From Quillaja saponaria (Eukaryota > Streptophyta > Magnoliopsida > Fabales > Quillajaceae), in contig CM055605.1 of NCBI GenBank assembly GCA_029379385.1, positions 11,133,001 through 11,197,000 of the forward strand: a DNA stretch of 64,000 nucleotides. The letters are read 5' to 3'. Each line of letters opens with the position of its first letter. Position 1 is the stretch's first letter. This document shows, piece after piece, positions 21,751 to 33,585 of this stretch. The notes beneath the pieces are model-generated. The model ran no database searches. It saw only the letters and a program-made list of their open reading frames with translations, and was not told the origin of the DNA. The translations under genes were made by a program, and so were the position numbers.

Positions 21751-24700
21751 ATGGCCAGTAAATGCTTACCGGCGGTGGAGTTCACCGGAATTGGGCTACC
21801 GGTATTCCTGCCAAACGAAACCGAATGTTCCTTAATCTCCACTGTCGACCTTCTCTGTGAAGATGATTCCTTCTATTCTTTCCCTCACCTCAAATCAGGG
21901 CTCCTCATCCTCACTACCCACCGGCTTCTCTGGATACCCGATGAAACTGCCACCACAGGTATTAGCTTTGGTTTTGGTATCCCTCTTGACGCCATTGCTC
22001 ACATCTTCTCCACGAACAAGTCCCTAAAATCCATGTTCGCTTCCCCACGGGTTCGTTTCCAGCTCTCTCTGTCATCTGACGCCCAGGTAACTAGCCTCGG
22101 GCCCGATCAGTGGTGGTAACGATCGTGATGAGAGGAAAGGGGGATTGCGATGCGTTCTTGTGGAAGTTTTGGGAGAATTGGCGGGCGAGGGCGTGCGAGA
22201 CTGAGACTGCTCCGAGTGTGAGTTCTAGCTCTATCTCCGGTTTGTGTACGGATTCAGCTGGGTTATATGCGAGTGATGGGTTGGTGAGGATGGTGGGTGT
22301 GTCTGGGATATTGAGGAAAGAGCAGGAAATGTGGGAGAGTGCCGATAGAAGCTTGCAGGAAGCTTTTCAGGATATGAATGCTCTCATGGTAATGCGCGTT
22401 CAAGTATGCTCTCATTATCTGCTATTTTGGTTTTTTTTTTTTTTCTGAGGAATTTTTAGATTTACGATTTTTGAGGCAAGTTATCTCTTCTGTTGATGGG
22501 AGGTGGGATCAGGCGAAATGACAACAAACTGCACTTAATTGACATAACTTCGGTTAGTTGGTAACTCCCCAACCCACAATATTTTGCTCTTTATAAAGTT
22601 ATTAATCAAAATAAATCTCATGGTAATGCATATTATGTTTCCAGTTCGTCACTTCTATTGTGGTTTCTGTTCATAGGACATCTAAGAAGTAAAAAAAAAC
22701 CTCTGGGGTGGTTGCTTTCTATCTATCTGGACTTTTACCCCTTTTCAGTTTAGTGTAGCAATTACTACTATTTATGAAGTCCATTTAGTTGTGATTTTGT
22801 AGATGTGTACTTCTTTTATCTCATAATTGATGGTGATGATATAGGTTGTCTGTAATTTATTTACTAATTGACTAGTTACATTTGTTACATGGTTGTGGCC
22901 TTTTCTTTCATTAAGCTGCTTATGTTTTGGAGCCATGTTGGTATACAGAGTAAGGCTAAAGAGATGGCGATGCTAGCAGATAAAATGAGGCAGAAACTAT
23001 TATCTGGTTCAAATTCACAAACCAATAAAACAAGTGATGAGATGGGTTCAAATGAAGAGATGCAGGATTGGTTTTTGAGTGTTGGTATTGTATCACCTGT
23101 TACCATGGAGTCTGCTGGTGATTTGTATCACCAACAACTGTCCCTTCAGTTCCTCTTCTATTTACTCTGTTATTGATGTAATTGGTTCTTGTAGCTTATC
23201 ATCAAAAGAGCATGGGAACTTGGAAAGTGTAACTTATTTAGTTTGGTTGATTTAAAGTTTCAAACTACCAAAAACAGAATATATTTCAAATATTATAAAA
23301 GGAGCCTGGTTCTTTTCTTGTAAATATGTGATTGAGATAAATATAAGTTCCGGATTTTTGATTTGTTTCTTCAGTTTTTTCCAATATCTGGAGAGTGGAG
23401 ATAATTTTGTTTTAATCTATCTTGACAGAATTTGTTTCTCAACTTCTTGATCATAAACTGTAAACTTAACAGTTCACACATGGTTCTGCAGTACCCATTG
23501 TGGTGTATCATACTTCAGTATAATAATTTTTTTTTTTCAAATCCCATGACACAACCTATAAGAACATACTATTTTCTTCCCCCCTAAAGTGTTATTGTGT
23601 AAACACCAACAAAGATGGCTTCACTTTACAGTGTAGAAAATAAAAAAAATAAAAGAAAATCAATCACAGTCAAAGGAGACAAACTTCTGTTGATTTTGAT
23701 TTTAGTTAACTAACTTCCATGTCAGCATCAAAGTCACTCTCTTCTCTGTGTACTAATACATTTTTCTTTCTTATATAAGTCGAATAGGTGGTCTTTGTGG
23801 TGTTACTTATTGATATTGAGTATTTAAGTTTAGCTAGAAAATTCTAACTTGTGTTTCTAACACTTAGCTGGCAGATTTTGTCTAAATCCCATTTGAGAGA
23901 GCTGTGGGAATGATTACTGTTATTGATATCTATTGTCTCTTCAATCAAGCTCGTGGTACAGGTTTTGATCAATTTCTCCATCTTCTGCTGTTTAAGACTT
24001 CATTATCTTTGCGTTTTATATTCTGCTGTCAGAAATTTTGTAGAAGATGGAATCTTTTCTAATAGCTCCCTCTCTTTGTGGATTTTTCTACCTTTTACAC
24101 AGAGCTGTTCTCGCCAGATGATTTGTTGCAAGGTGTTCTCTTTGGGAGAAGTTTGATGTGTATGTATGATGATATTTTCACTCTATATACATAGTAGAAT
24201 AGGGATAAAGTGAGATCATAATGCATGGAGAGTTCGGTTACACCACAATATATTATAAGAAGCTCTTTTTTAGTATTTCCATATTGATGATGTCATTATT
24301 TCAGTCCAGTAATGCTACGAAAGTTTGATAGTGGAGTCATGGTCATCCAGGATAAAACCCATAGTGATGAGCAGGTAAGCTATTTTCTATCTCTATTGGT
24401 GGTTTGTTCTGGTCTGTACTTTGATGCTGGGAGGTTCCATTTGAGGGTTTCATTATGTTCTTACTTTAGGAGCATCATTATTTCTTCTTCAGGTGTGGTA
24501 TTGTTGGATAAAATCGATTTGTTTCATATCTTTCAGATAAGGCATCTAGTATGCTTCCCATATGCTTGAGTTTGTTCTAATAAAGTTTGTTATTGAGTCA
24601 AAAGATGAATGTTAGTCAGCCAACCATTTGTGCATGGAGTTTTTGAGCTCCTTTGATATGAGATCATTTAATAGGATTGCTTTTGTTTGAAAAAAGAGAT

Positions 24701-25517
24701 GAATCTTTTAATTTTAGTTAAACAGTTATGATGTTGATATGTCATGTTTGAGTCATCTTTTGATCTCCTATTGGAGTTAGAAAAGATGAGGGTTTTGTCT
24801 TCATTTCATGTCTAAAGCATACTTATCGATTTTGTTTCTCTCAATCTACTGGTATTATTATCTACTAATGGTTCCCTCTGTATTAAGTCCATTAGCATAT
24901 GCAGTCTTTAAATTCAGGATTTGATGCATTGCCTCTTGGCTATGCAGTAGTGCTTAATGCTTTGGAATTAGTGTTGCTACTGTTTGCTTGTCTGTTGGTT
25001 TACTGCTCAAGGAAAAATTCACTATTTCCACCTTAATGACCTTCAAATCTCAATTCATACTGCATCGTTAATTATATTAGTACAGTTGCACTGCATCAGG
25101 AGTTACATCGAATTGCATCTAGATAACTGACTATTACTGTTGGTGTAGGTTTTTGCTAAAATCAAGATCCTTGTAACAAAACCTGATGCCCAACGAGCTG
25201 GGATTAGTGCTAGTGATGCTGCAAGGACACTGAGAATTGCTCCAGCGATGGCAAAGGAGCATCTTCTAATGGCTGAGCGCAAAGGTACACAGCTGTACAT
25301 CTTTGTTTGATACCATTGTTATTATTCTTTTGTCTTGGGCTCTTGGGTTTTGTAGTCTTTTGGTAAGTAAGTAACATCCTTTGATATTGTTGCTGACTTT
25401 ACTAAAATTTATTTACCTTTGGATATTCCCAGGATTACTATGCATTTAAGCCCTGATGGCTTTCACTTTTATATTAACTTGTTTCCCGATATCAATCGAG
25501 ATGATTTGTACCTGTAA
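21751..25517 (+). pseudogene. VPS36: VPS36 (ESCRT-II subunit) duplicated pseudogene, 7 exons
   Basis: Exons: 21751-22388, 22949-23149, 23868-23961, 24103-24159, 24305-24374, 25149-25284, 25433-25517. Translated pieces follow plant VPS36 from end to end. The N-terminal GLUE-like domain starts MASKCLPAVEFTGIGLPVFL and includes LTTHRLLWIPDE. Then come [60 protein letters not shown] and the winged-helix region [17 protein letters not shown]. Intact VPS36 is about 440 aa and acts in endosomal sorting of ubiquitinated cargo. Five lesions were seen: a 1-base frameshift between 22087 and 22110; loss of the donor GT after 23149 (TT instead); a TAA at 23883-23885 in place of an Arg codon; a 1-base deletion near 24131; and a net -4 change near 25443-25449. 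Retained introns indicate a duplicated, not processed, copy. Confidence 0.85.
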
Positions 25518-26827
25518 GTAAACATTCTGCTTGTATCTGTGGTCAATTGAAACATAGCTTTGCTTCTTGACGGTATCCTGGTTAAAGCCTCCTCCAGCCT
25601 ATACATTTTGTTTCTTGACACATAATTACACGATATATGTCCCTTTCGTCAATAAGTTTGCTGCTCCAGGATTATTGATATAGTCCAAGATTGAGTAACC
25701 ATGCCAGTCCTCAATCTCATTTACTTTCTGGCTGCTCGTGTCCTATTAGTTGATTAATTTTTGTTCATTAATCAGAAGTATTCTGCTTTTGTTTCAATGA
25801 AGGAGCAATAATGCAATATAATCTTGTTACAAATTAGATTTTTAATACATATATCAGCTTTTTCCTTTTTCTCTCTAAATATTGTAATATTGGAATCTGT
25901 TTTATTTGTACAGAGTAAAAGATGGATTTATGCCACATGAACCTATGCCCCTAGGTAAGAGTCACTATCTTTTCTCATGCACTTTGAATCTGATGATTAA
26001 GGCTTTCCTCTCAAATGATTAAAGTTTTCATAAACAAGTATGCCTTTTCAGCTAGCTAGTGTTTCTTATCCTGATTTAGAAAAGCTAGGAAGTCCAAGAC
26101 CAAAGTTTTGTTTGTATCATAATTTTGTGTTATTGTGGAATACCGAACAGTTTCTAACACCAGAAATTGGTAAAGGTTATTGGAAGAAGTATATGTATGG
26201 GTGTATTTATTTTGTCCTTATGATGAATTTGGAACTGTACCTTTAGAACTCTACATACTTAATAAAACATTGGCATTTACATTTTGTGTATTGACGGGAT
26301 GAAAGTACTGCTTTGGGAAGTATAGTAAATCTTTTCCAATTTATCTAATATGTGATATCTGCAATCTTGTTTTTGGTTTCTCAACTGTAGGAATAAATTA
26401 TAGCTTCGAATATGAACTCTGTAGGCACAAGGATAATAATGTCTACAGGTTTCATTTTGAGTTTCATGGTCAGATTAATGAATTTTACCTAGATTTTTTT
26501 TGGCTAAAAACTGATTGTTGTTCCCAGGAAAAAAATGTAACGATTTTCAAATAATTGCTGTTATTTATGTTTCTGCTTAGTGATAGATATATATTGCTAA
26601 ACGTACTTATTGATGCTAATAACAAGATAATTTGTCCTTTTGATTTGTTTAGTTGCTTCATTAAAGTTCTGATGGAGGTACATTGTATTCACAAATTAAG
26701 TCAAATAATTTTTCCTCGTATGGCATATTTGGCAGATCATAGACCAAGTTTAGCTGAATGCCACATTGACTTCATTATTGTGGCCTTTTTTGATAAAACT
26801 ATGTAAAAGATGAATTGTAGTCAGAAG
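25518..26827. other. Intergenic, no gene recognised
   Basis: Lies between the convergent ends of the VPS36 pseudogene and CBR1. A short open frame at 26040-26246 has no family resemblance. The sequence is likely 3' UTR and spacer. Confidence 0.5.
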
Positions 26828-29479
26828 TCAGAACTCAAACTGCATTTTTGACGTGTATCCAAGTGCTGTAAGGTGATCAGCCATGGCTTTGTTCATGCCT
26901 GGTGGACCACACCTCAATATCTGCAGATTTATGAATATTTTTGATGAAGGGAGATATAATTCACTCCAGAAATGAGATTTTATCACAATGAGAAGTGTTA
27001 TTATGATGCGAGGAACCTGAATATCAGGGGCAGGTGCAGGACAATGACTTGCAATCATTTCTTTTGAAATGTGCCCAACACCACCATTCCATGCCGCTGG
27101 AGGCTGGCAAAAGCAGAACAATCAGATGATTATTTGTGCTGGAATGAAGCTTACAAAGTGCATATTAGGATTGGGAATATGATTTACATTGAAAATGACA
27201 GACTAGAGGGAAAAGATGAGACAGTTGTAGTGTAAATTTGGATCACCTGACCTGACTGAGAACATAATAGACTGTGAAACGGCCTGGAAAGTTGCTTGCA
27301 AAGCCATCTAGTTCTTCCTGCATCAATCAGTAAGGCAGTAAGAAATGAAAGTGAATGTCGACTATGTGCTCTGAACACATCAAATCCTGATTGGGGGTTA
27401 ATAATTAGCTTCTTGTTAGAATTTTTCTGTGTTCGGTGTTTTTCAGAGACAAATTTTAGACTTGATCAGAAGTTTGACAGCTCTATTGCATTGCTTGGAC
27501 TATGTTATTTTATCTCATCGTTCCAGTATCCTACACATACCAAACACTTGAAAGGGACATGTAAGCAATTCTTGGGACTCTGAGACAAGCGGTTTTTGGT
27601 TGTGGTTTCTTTTATGGCTGACGATCATGATGGAGATGATCTTGACAACAATGAGGAGGGCAATGAATGTGAGGAGGCTAACTGCCAGGTTAAGATTCAA
27701 ATCTTTTGATTACTCTATTTTACGCTTAATCTTTTTGCTGATCAAGATCCAGTTTCAGACAGGAGATTTAGGATTATAGTTTAATTGAATTCTATGATTA
27801 TGTGTGGTGTTTTGATAACCAGAGCTCCAGAATGAAAATTGCAATTAGTAGATGAACACATTACAAGAGATACTGCAGACAGTCATGCAGACATACATTA
27901 CAATGGCCAGTCACATCCTAGAACAGGGTAGCAGTTTGTTTACCTTCAAGAGAATGTCCTGCAATGTGACATTGGCAAAGATAAGGTGAATGATGGTCTT
28001 GTCCTTCGGGTTCTCTAGTATTCCACGAGTGAGCTGAAACCAGTGACAGGAACAAGTGTGTATCCATGATGGAGACAAACAAGAATCATAAGCTGATCAT
28101 GAGGATGAGGCTTTTCAAATATCAAAACTTGACCGGGTATGTACCTGAAACATTGGAGTGATGCCTGTGCCTCCAGCTAGCATTCCAAACTCTCTAGCTT
28201 GACCGCGTTTGTAATTAAAACGCCCCTTGAAGCCACACAATTATAGTATGTCACAGACATCGGCAAATTAAAAGATTTATCATTCAGATGTTAGTGACTT
28301 TCCAAGACTTACATGTAACCGATGTTTATTCTCATGCAAGTTAAATATCTAAATCTTGATTTTCATTATCTGCATTTTGTGTAAGACGTGTAGAATCCAA
28401 CAGTTGAATTTTGATTTTTATCATGAGAAATTAACATTCTCATCTAAAAGATCGAACTCACAGTGAGGGAGGGCATTAATCTTTTTTTATTTTTTTTTAC
28501 ATTCTAACATTAACCGCAGTTCTAAATCAAATTTGGTTAATATTCAACTATTTTGAGTTTTATAAGATGCTTGTCAATTCTTTCAGACAGAGGATGTACC
28601 TTGGGGCCTTTCACAGACAAGTAATCTCCTTCCTGCATCTCTCTAAAATGGTGTGACATCCTTCCCTTTGGATACATCTAGTTGTTGACATAACATAATA
28701 CACAAGTTTGAAAGGGAAAAATGAAGAGTATTGCCTGTGTTATCTGAATCAGTCAATGGGAAGACTCAAACAGGATATTTATACCTTTACAACCAATTCA
28801 AAGTAACCAACATCAGAATCCAAAGTGACTGGGGTATATGGTCTGACAACTTCTTCACCAAACCAATCTCTTCCTCTGATAAAAAAAATGAAACATAATT
28901 CTTTGAACCAAATGTACACACACACACACACATATATATATATTGAACTTGGCCTGTGGAAATCACAATTCAGAAAAGCGTTTCAAGAAGACATGAAACA
29001 AAGGAAGGTCAGTTATAAATGAACCTGCAAACTACATGTTTTCCAACTGGAAGACCCAACACTGAAGTAGGTGTTGGGAGGGCAAATCTGAATTTTGCTG
29101 TGTTATGGTTGAGCTGAGTTCTCTGAACTAGTTGGAATTCCTTGAAATTTTTGGGGTCCAAGCAAACTGAAAAATGGCCACTGCAATAGTCAATTAGGCT
29201 AAAATTTAAGCACAACATCAAGTAATGGGATTGTCAGTCTATAAATTCAATCAAATCATTAGCCAAAAAGCTTTATGTTACTACAATAAAACCAGATAAC
29301 TTTCTATTCATTTCTTGATTAAGAAATGGAAAATCAAAGAAGAAATTAATAAAAGGACCTTTTGGTTTCTTGTGGAAATAGATATAGGCAACAGTAATGC
29401 CCAGAACAGCAAGAGCAACTGCAATGCCTACCAGCTTAGGCTGCAAATTCTCAGTTATGGGTAACTGAATGAAATCCAT
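26828..29479 (-). CDS. CBR1: NADH-cytochrome b5 reductase 1 (EC 1.6.2.2)
   Basis: Nine exons with consistent phases: 29479-29359, 29166-29025, 28875-28785, 28677-28600, 28225-28145, 28033-27944, 27317-27252, 27103-27017, 26920-26828. They give 282 residues, the usual plant CBR1 length. The flavoenzyme passes electrons from NADH to cytochrome b5 for fatty-acid desaturation and related ER reactions. A single N-terminal membrane segment lies at about residues 16-35 ([18 protein letters not shown]). FAD-binding RPYTP is at 99-103 and GRMS at 123-126. The nucleotide-binding GGTGITPM is at 162-169 and CGPPGM at 256-261, with the usual terminal FEF. No lesions were found, so it looks functional. The start MDFIQLP is favoured over an upstream in-frame ATG because it directly precedes the membrane anchor. 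The last exon lies tail to tail with the VPS36 pseudogene. Confidence 0.93.
28917..28943. repeat. (CA)n(TA)n microsatellite in CBR1 intron 2
   Basis: CA repeats run into TA repeats between exon 2 and exon 3 of CBR1. Confidence 0.9.
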
Positions 29480-30566
29480 TTTGAAAAATCCATATGTTGA
29501 ATTCTGTGCTAACTTCAACATTCTTTGTGCTATTAGCAAGCAACTGTGCCATTGTTAACCATGTAATATACTGTTTTTCCAGATTCTTTTCTTGTCCATG
29601 TTATCTTGCTCATCTGGGTAAAGGAAAGAATCTTTATAAAATAGCTCAAAAGATTTTTAATGTTAGGCAAACTGTAAAAGACAATTGATGCTCACATTTT
29701 AGAATGATGTGAAAGATAATATATTTTTTATGAAATCATGCTAAGTTACTAAAAGATATTATATTCAATTTCTTAAATTAAACATATTTATTATTATTGA
29801 TTTTTTTGGTAGACTATTTTTTTTTTTCTTGTTGCATTATATGAATAGTGTTATTTGCATTTATATTTGGTTTAGAATTCCATTTTTTTTCATAAGTTTT
29901 GGACCCACTAAGGCCTAAGACAGCAGTCAAAAGAATAAAATAAAATAAAAAACCATGAATTAATAAAACTTTGTAGAGTTTCGTCTTCTCAGACAACAAT
30001 TATTAGGGCACAGAAGGCTGAAGGCTACACAACCACTGTAGAAAGGAGATGGCAGCTCAGCCCACCATGCTCATCTAAGCACTTCAACTACTGTCAGTAT
30101 CAAGGCATTCCGACGTGAAGGGCTCTCAAGCCTGGTTCTAAATGAGGTCTTTTGTAATGAAAGGAAACATGGTAACAAAATTGTGGGCTTCCATTTTTCA
30201 CGATCTGGATCGCGCACCACTGTAATCCGCTACGAAAAAATTATGCGAACCGGGACGCAAGATCTGGATCGTGGTTCGAAGGGTGCCAACATCTTTGATA
30301 ACTATGCTTCAGGCCATCATGCAAGTTTCTTTGACATGAAAAGAAGCTAGAGTAAGAAGAAAGAGAAACATAAGATCAAAGAGGACAATGAAAACTTCCT
30401 AAAATTCAAGGAAATAAAATAAAATCTCAATTGAAAAAAGAGGAGCTTGCCAAGGGAGTCAAAGAAGATTATCTTATTTGGAGCAATGAAAATTCCACAA
30501 GCACGAAACTGTTCTGATGTTCCAAGTAATGTCTTCAAAAGATCTTCTAATAAAACAAACTTGTAG
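29480..30566. other. CBR1 upstream region, no other gene recognised
   Basis: AT-rich. It presumably holds the CBR1 promoter and 5' UTR. The GC-richer patch at 30200-30300 contains two near copies of a GATCTGGATCG motif but no coding sequence. Confidence 0.45.
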
Positions 30567-30571
30567 CAGAA

Positions 30572-30859
30572 TGATAGGACTAGTTTCTGCAAATTGGAAT
30601 TCTTGGAAACCAAACAGATAGATTCCTCACAGCTAGTAAACTAAGAACGAAAGTAAGAAAAGAAATAAGAAAGAACTTGTATATTCAACAAAGTCAATCT
30701 GACACTGTATCAGTCCAAGTATACTTACATCAGTAATCCATCTCTTGACCACAATTCCTGCCCATTTTATAGTTGAACTCGTTACTAACCTCCTAAAAAC
30801 TCAACTAATTACGCTTACGAAATGCTGTGTTTTATACTAGAGAAATTTGGCCTGTATCA
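30572..30859 (-). repeat. 3' LTR of 2.4 kb Gypsy-derived element
   Basis: Direct repeat of 32721-33009, adjacent to the polypurine tract. Confidence 0.9.
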
Positions 30860-30879
30860 ACACCATCCCCCTTTGAACA

Positions 30880-31130
30880 TCAGCCTTGTCCTCAAGGGTG
30901 AAAATGTGGGAATCTCTGCTTGATGCTCTTCCAATCCTCCCACGTAGCATCCTTCAAGTATTATGAAGACCACTTGTCAATGCAGGTTTGTTATTTCTCT
31001 TAATAAACCTTCTAGCCAAAATGTCCACAAGTTCCACAGTTGTGATACCATCTTCATTACAAGAGGGAAGAGAAGTAGTGACAGGATGATCTCCAACTGT
31101 GGTTTTGAGCTGAGAAACATGAAACATCCT
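30880..31130 (-). mobile_element. Gypsy integrase C-terminus / chromodomain-like tail fragment
   Basis: Minus strand reads HGTRMFHVSQLKTTVGDHPV, then TTVELVDILARRFIKRNNKP, then after a break ATWEDWKSIKQRFPHF. This matches the end of chromovirus Pol (VFHVSQLK ... WEDW ... FP-FHLEDK). It is the only pol-derived part left. Confidence 0.75.
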
Positions 31131-31926
31131 TGTTCCGTGTTGAAGCTCTGTGATAGCTGCTGTTTCACTAGCAGTTCAATTTGCAAACATAAGCTTAGAC
31201 CCTTTTGAGAGAACATAGAGTTCTTCCAAGCTAGCCATGGACAATATAGATGGTGATGCCATTGAGAATTCAAATATTGGCTCCATAATTTCTGCACTTT
31301 TAGTAGTATCCCATTCTTGATATTGTTGCCTCCATAATCAGGATGATGAAGATAATTGGAAAGGTTGGAAACCTTACCACAGACTCTAAAAAACCCGTCA
31401 GTACATTGAGTATTCATAAAAACAATTCTTTCAGCATCATATTGGAGTCCTTTCTTCCAAGGTTGGAACTTCCAAATGATGGATTCATAGGTTCCATAGG
31501 TTTCTTCTCCAACCTTGTACACCCATTTCCAGAATTCTTTATCTTTTTCTTCATCTATTAGCTTTCTCTGCTCGCATGCAGCTCCTGCTTTCTTCACTTG
31601 TTGGATCACCCATTGTGTCCAAGATCCACTTCTTGATGACTCATTATTATCAATGCTATCCATGTGCTTATCTCACGGTTCTTTGCCCAATTCTCCAAGT
31701 GTACCACCCCTGAATAACCCTCATATCCCTTCAAAAGTTTCAGTCCCCCATTCATTCCTTTTGAAATCAAGATCTTCAAGCCTGCTGAGTCTGAATTTGG
31801 TGCACAAACCCCATTCTTATCTGATTTTTTTCCATAAACCCCATCATTTGTTGCTACTCGCTTTCCTTTAATCAATTTCTGATTATCATATGGGCATTTC
31901 ATTTCCTCCATGACCCTTTTTGGCAC
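31131..31926 (-). mobile_element. Unassigned open frames in the Gypsy-derived element
   Basis: One minus-strand frame (about 31663 to 31160) starts MDSIDNNESSRSGSWTQWVI and includes EEKDKEFWKWVYKVGEETYG and YESIIWKFQPWKKGLQYDAE. It runs open into the integrase tail in a shifted frame. An overlapping frame (31926-31606) starts MPKRVMEEMKCPYDNQKLIK. Neither was recognised. The composition (Trp, charged residues) looks protein-like. It could be element-specific gag-like sequence or a captured host fragment. Confidence 0.4.
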
Positions 31927-32720
31927 ACCTTCAGGTTCTTGGAATCCTTCATTTACTTGTGACCCACAAGAAACTCCAAGATTTGGTCATACCCCATTAA
32001 ACCCTGGTGCTCCAACTTGTTGCAACTCTGGCATTACTTCCACTGTCTGAGCATTCCTAATTAATCGAGGTTGGTCTAGCAATGGGACAGAAAGTTCAGA
32101 TTTTTGGAGTGCATTACTATTTATAAACCTTGATTCTTGATTTTCTAAACTTTGTTGTACCATGGTTATGAAATTCAAGGAATCCAGTAATGGTGGTTTG
32201 GGTGAATTGAGATGTTGACCAGAATCATCTCAGGGTTGAAACGAGTACTGAGTATAAGAGTCTATACGATGGAAGCTTGAAGATTGATAATCATAATGGT
32301 TTTAATAACCAGTAAAATAAGAACCAGAAATCGATAAATTGAGAGTGAAAAACAGAGGAGTTGGTGGCTAGATTTGAAGGTTTGACATAGGAATTGGGGT
32401 AGTAGTAATTGGAGGAGTTTTGATATGGTTGCTGTCCAAGATTTTGGGAGCGACCTCCATAATCTGGGTGATAAAGAAAGGGACTAGGGTTATAAGTTTA
32501 GGAGGTTAAAGACACTGAAATGAGATAGACATAGTATAGTATCATGTAAATCCAACACTAATACTTACTGCATCCATGGTTGAATCTTGAAACCCATCAA
32601 TTCTTGATGTCACTTTCTGAAACCCAGCTTGAACACCAGCTTCTTGTGCTTTGAACCCTTCCATGATTGTTGCTAGCTCTGCTACTTTCCTCTGATCGTA
32701 GCTGAGCTCTGATACCAAAA

Positions 32721-33009
32721 TGATAGGACTAGTTTCTGCAAATTTGAATTCTTGGAAACCAAACAGATAGTTTCCTCACAGCAAGTAAACTAAGAACGAA
32801 AGTAAGAAAAGAAATAAGAAAGAACTAGTATATTCATCAAAGTCAATCTTACACTGTATCAGTCCAAGTATACTTATATCAGTAATCCATCTCTTAACGA
32901 CAATTCCCACCCATTTAACAGTTGAACCCGTTACTAACCTCCTCACAACTCAACTAATTACGCTTACGAAACACTGCATTTTTATACTTGGGAAAATTGG
33001 CCTATATCA
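32721..33009 (-). repeat. 5' LTR of 2.4 kb Gypsy-derived element
   Basis: Direct repeat of 30572-30859. It is followed on the minus strand by the tRNA-Met-type primer binding site. Confidence 0.9.
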
Positions 33010-33014
33010 CAGAA

Positions 33015-33585
33015 AAATATATAATTGAATATTTTAATAACTTGGTGAATGCATTGTACAGTTACAAATTAAAACCAGATAACAATTATATTGTAAATAG
33101 AACTGATTGTCACCTGAACAGTCATAGCCCATTGCTTGAAAGGTGAAAAAACAAAACAAAATAGCATCGTGTAGTAACCATATAGCTCCTTTTCCCCATT
33201 GAAACATGTGATTAATAACATGATTCAATTAAACATAGTAATAATGTAATATTAACCATATAGCTCCTTTTGGTAATAAGATGTTGATTCAATAACAAAC
33301 TCGTTCAGCCTCAATGTTGTGAGTTATTAGGTTCAAATAATAGTTTATGTAGTGAGATATTCCTGACCGAAAAATAGAATAACTAGTAAATTTTCTCAAA
33401 TTTTATTTAAAAAAAAAATCATAATAAACTCGTTAATCTCTTAGGCTTGTAATTAGATGTTGGATAAGAACACATTTGCAGTAAAAATGTAAAAGCTTCT
33501 CAAAATTAAGGAAAGAATAATTCTAATATTAAGTGATCATAGTTTGATATAGAATTATTATTATTATTATTTTTTTTTGGCATTA
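33015..33585. other. No gene recognised
   Basis: AT-rich spacer between the Gypsy-derived element and the LINE fragment. Confidence 0.5.

Larger units (their letters stand above)
30572..33009 (-). mobile_element. Complete non-autonomous Ty3/Gypsy-derived LTR retrotransposon
   Basis: LTRs of 288 and 289 bp, roughly 92 percent identical by hand count, begin TGATAGGACTAG and end TATCA. Target duplication CAGAA is at 30567-30571 and 33010-33014. Orientation is minus. The primer binding site (GCTCTGATACCA on the plus strand, 32708-32719) adjoins the 32721 LTR, and a polypurine tract (AAAGGGGGATGGTGT) adjoins the 30859 LTR. The interior (1.86 kb) has a short leader coding ELSYDQRKVAELATIMEGFK on the minus strand near 32690, no RT, protease or RNase H, and a piece of Gypsy integrase C-terminus/chromodomain near its 3' end. 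Confidence 0.9.

Noticed and set aside
22087..22110. A GT...AG segment of 24 bases at the VPS36 frameshift that could be spliced out
   Set aside because: Too short for a plant intron, and its removal keeps the wrong frame, so it does not rescue the coding sequence.
27515..27700. 61-codon minus-strand frame with a hydrophobic start in CBR1 intron 6
   Set aside because: No homology and no splice sites joining it to CBR1; CBR1 exons are continuous without it.
31343..31871. Plus-strand open frames in the Gypsy-derived element
   Set aside because: Element orientation is minus; these are antisense to the better-supported frames.
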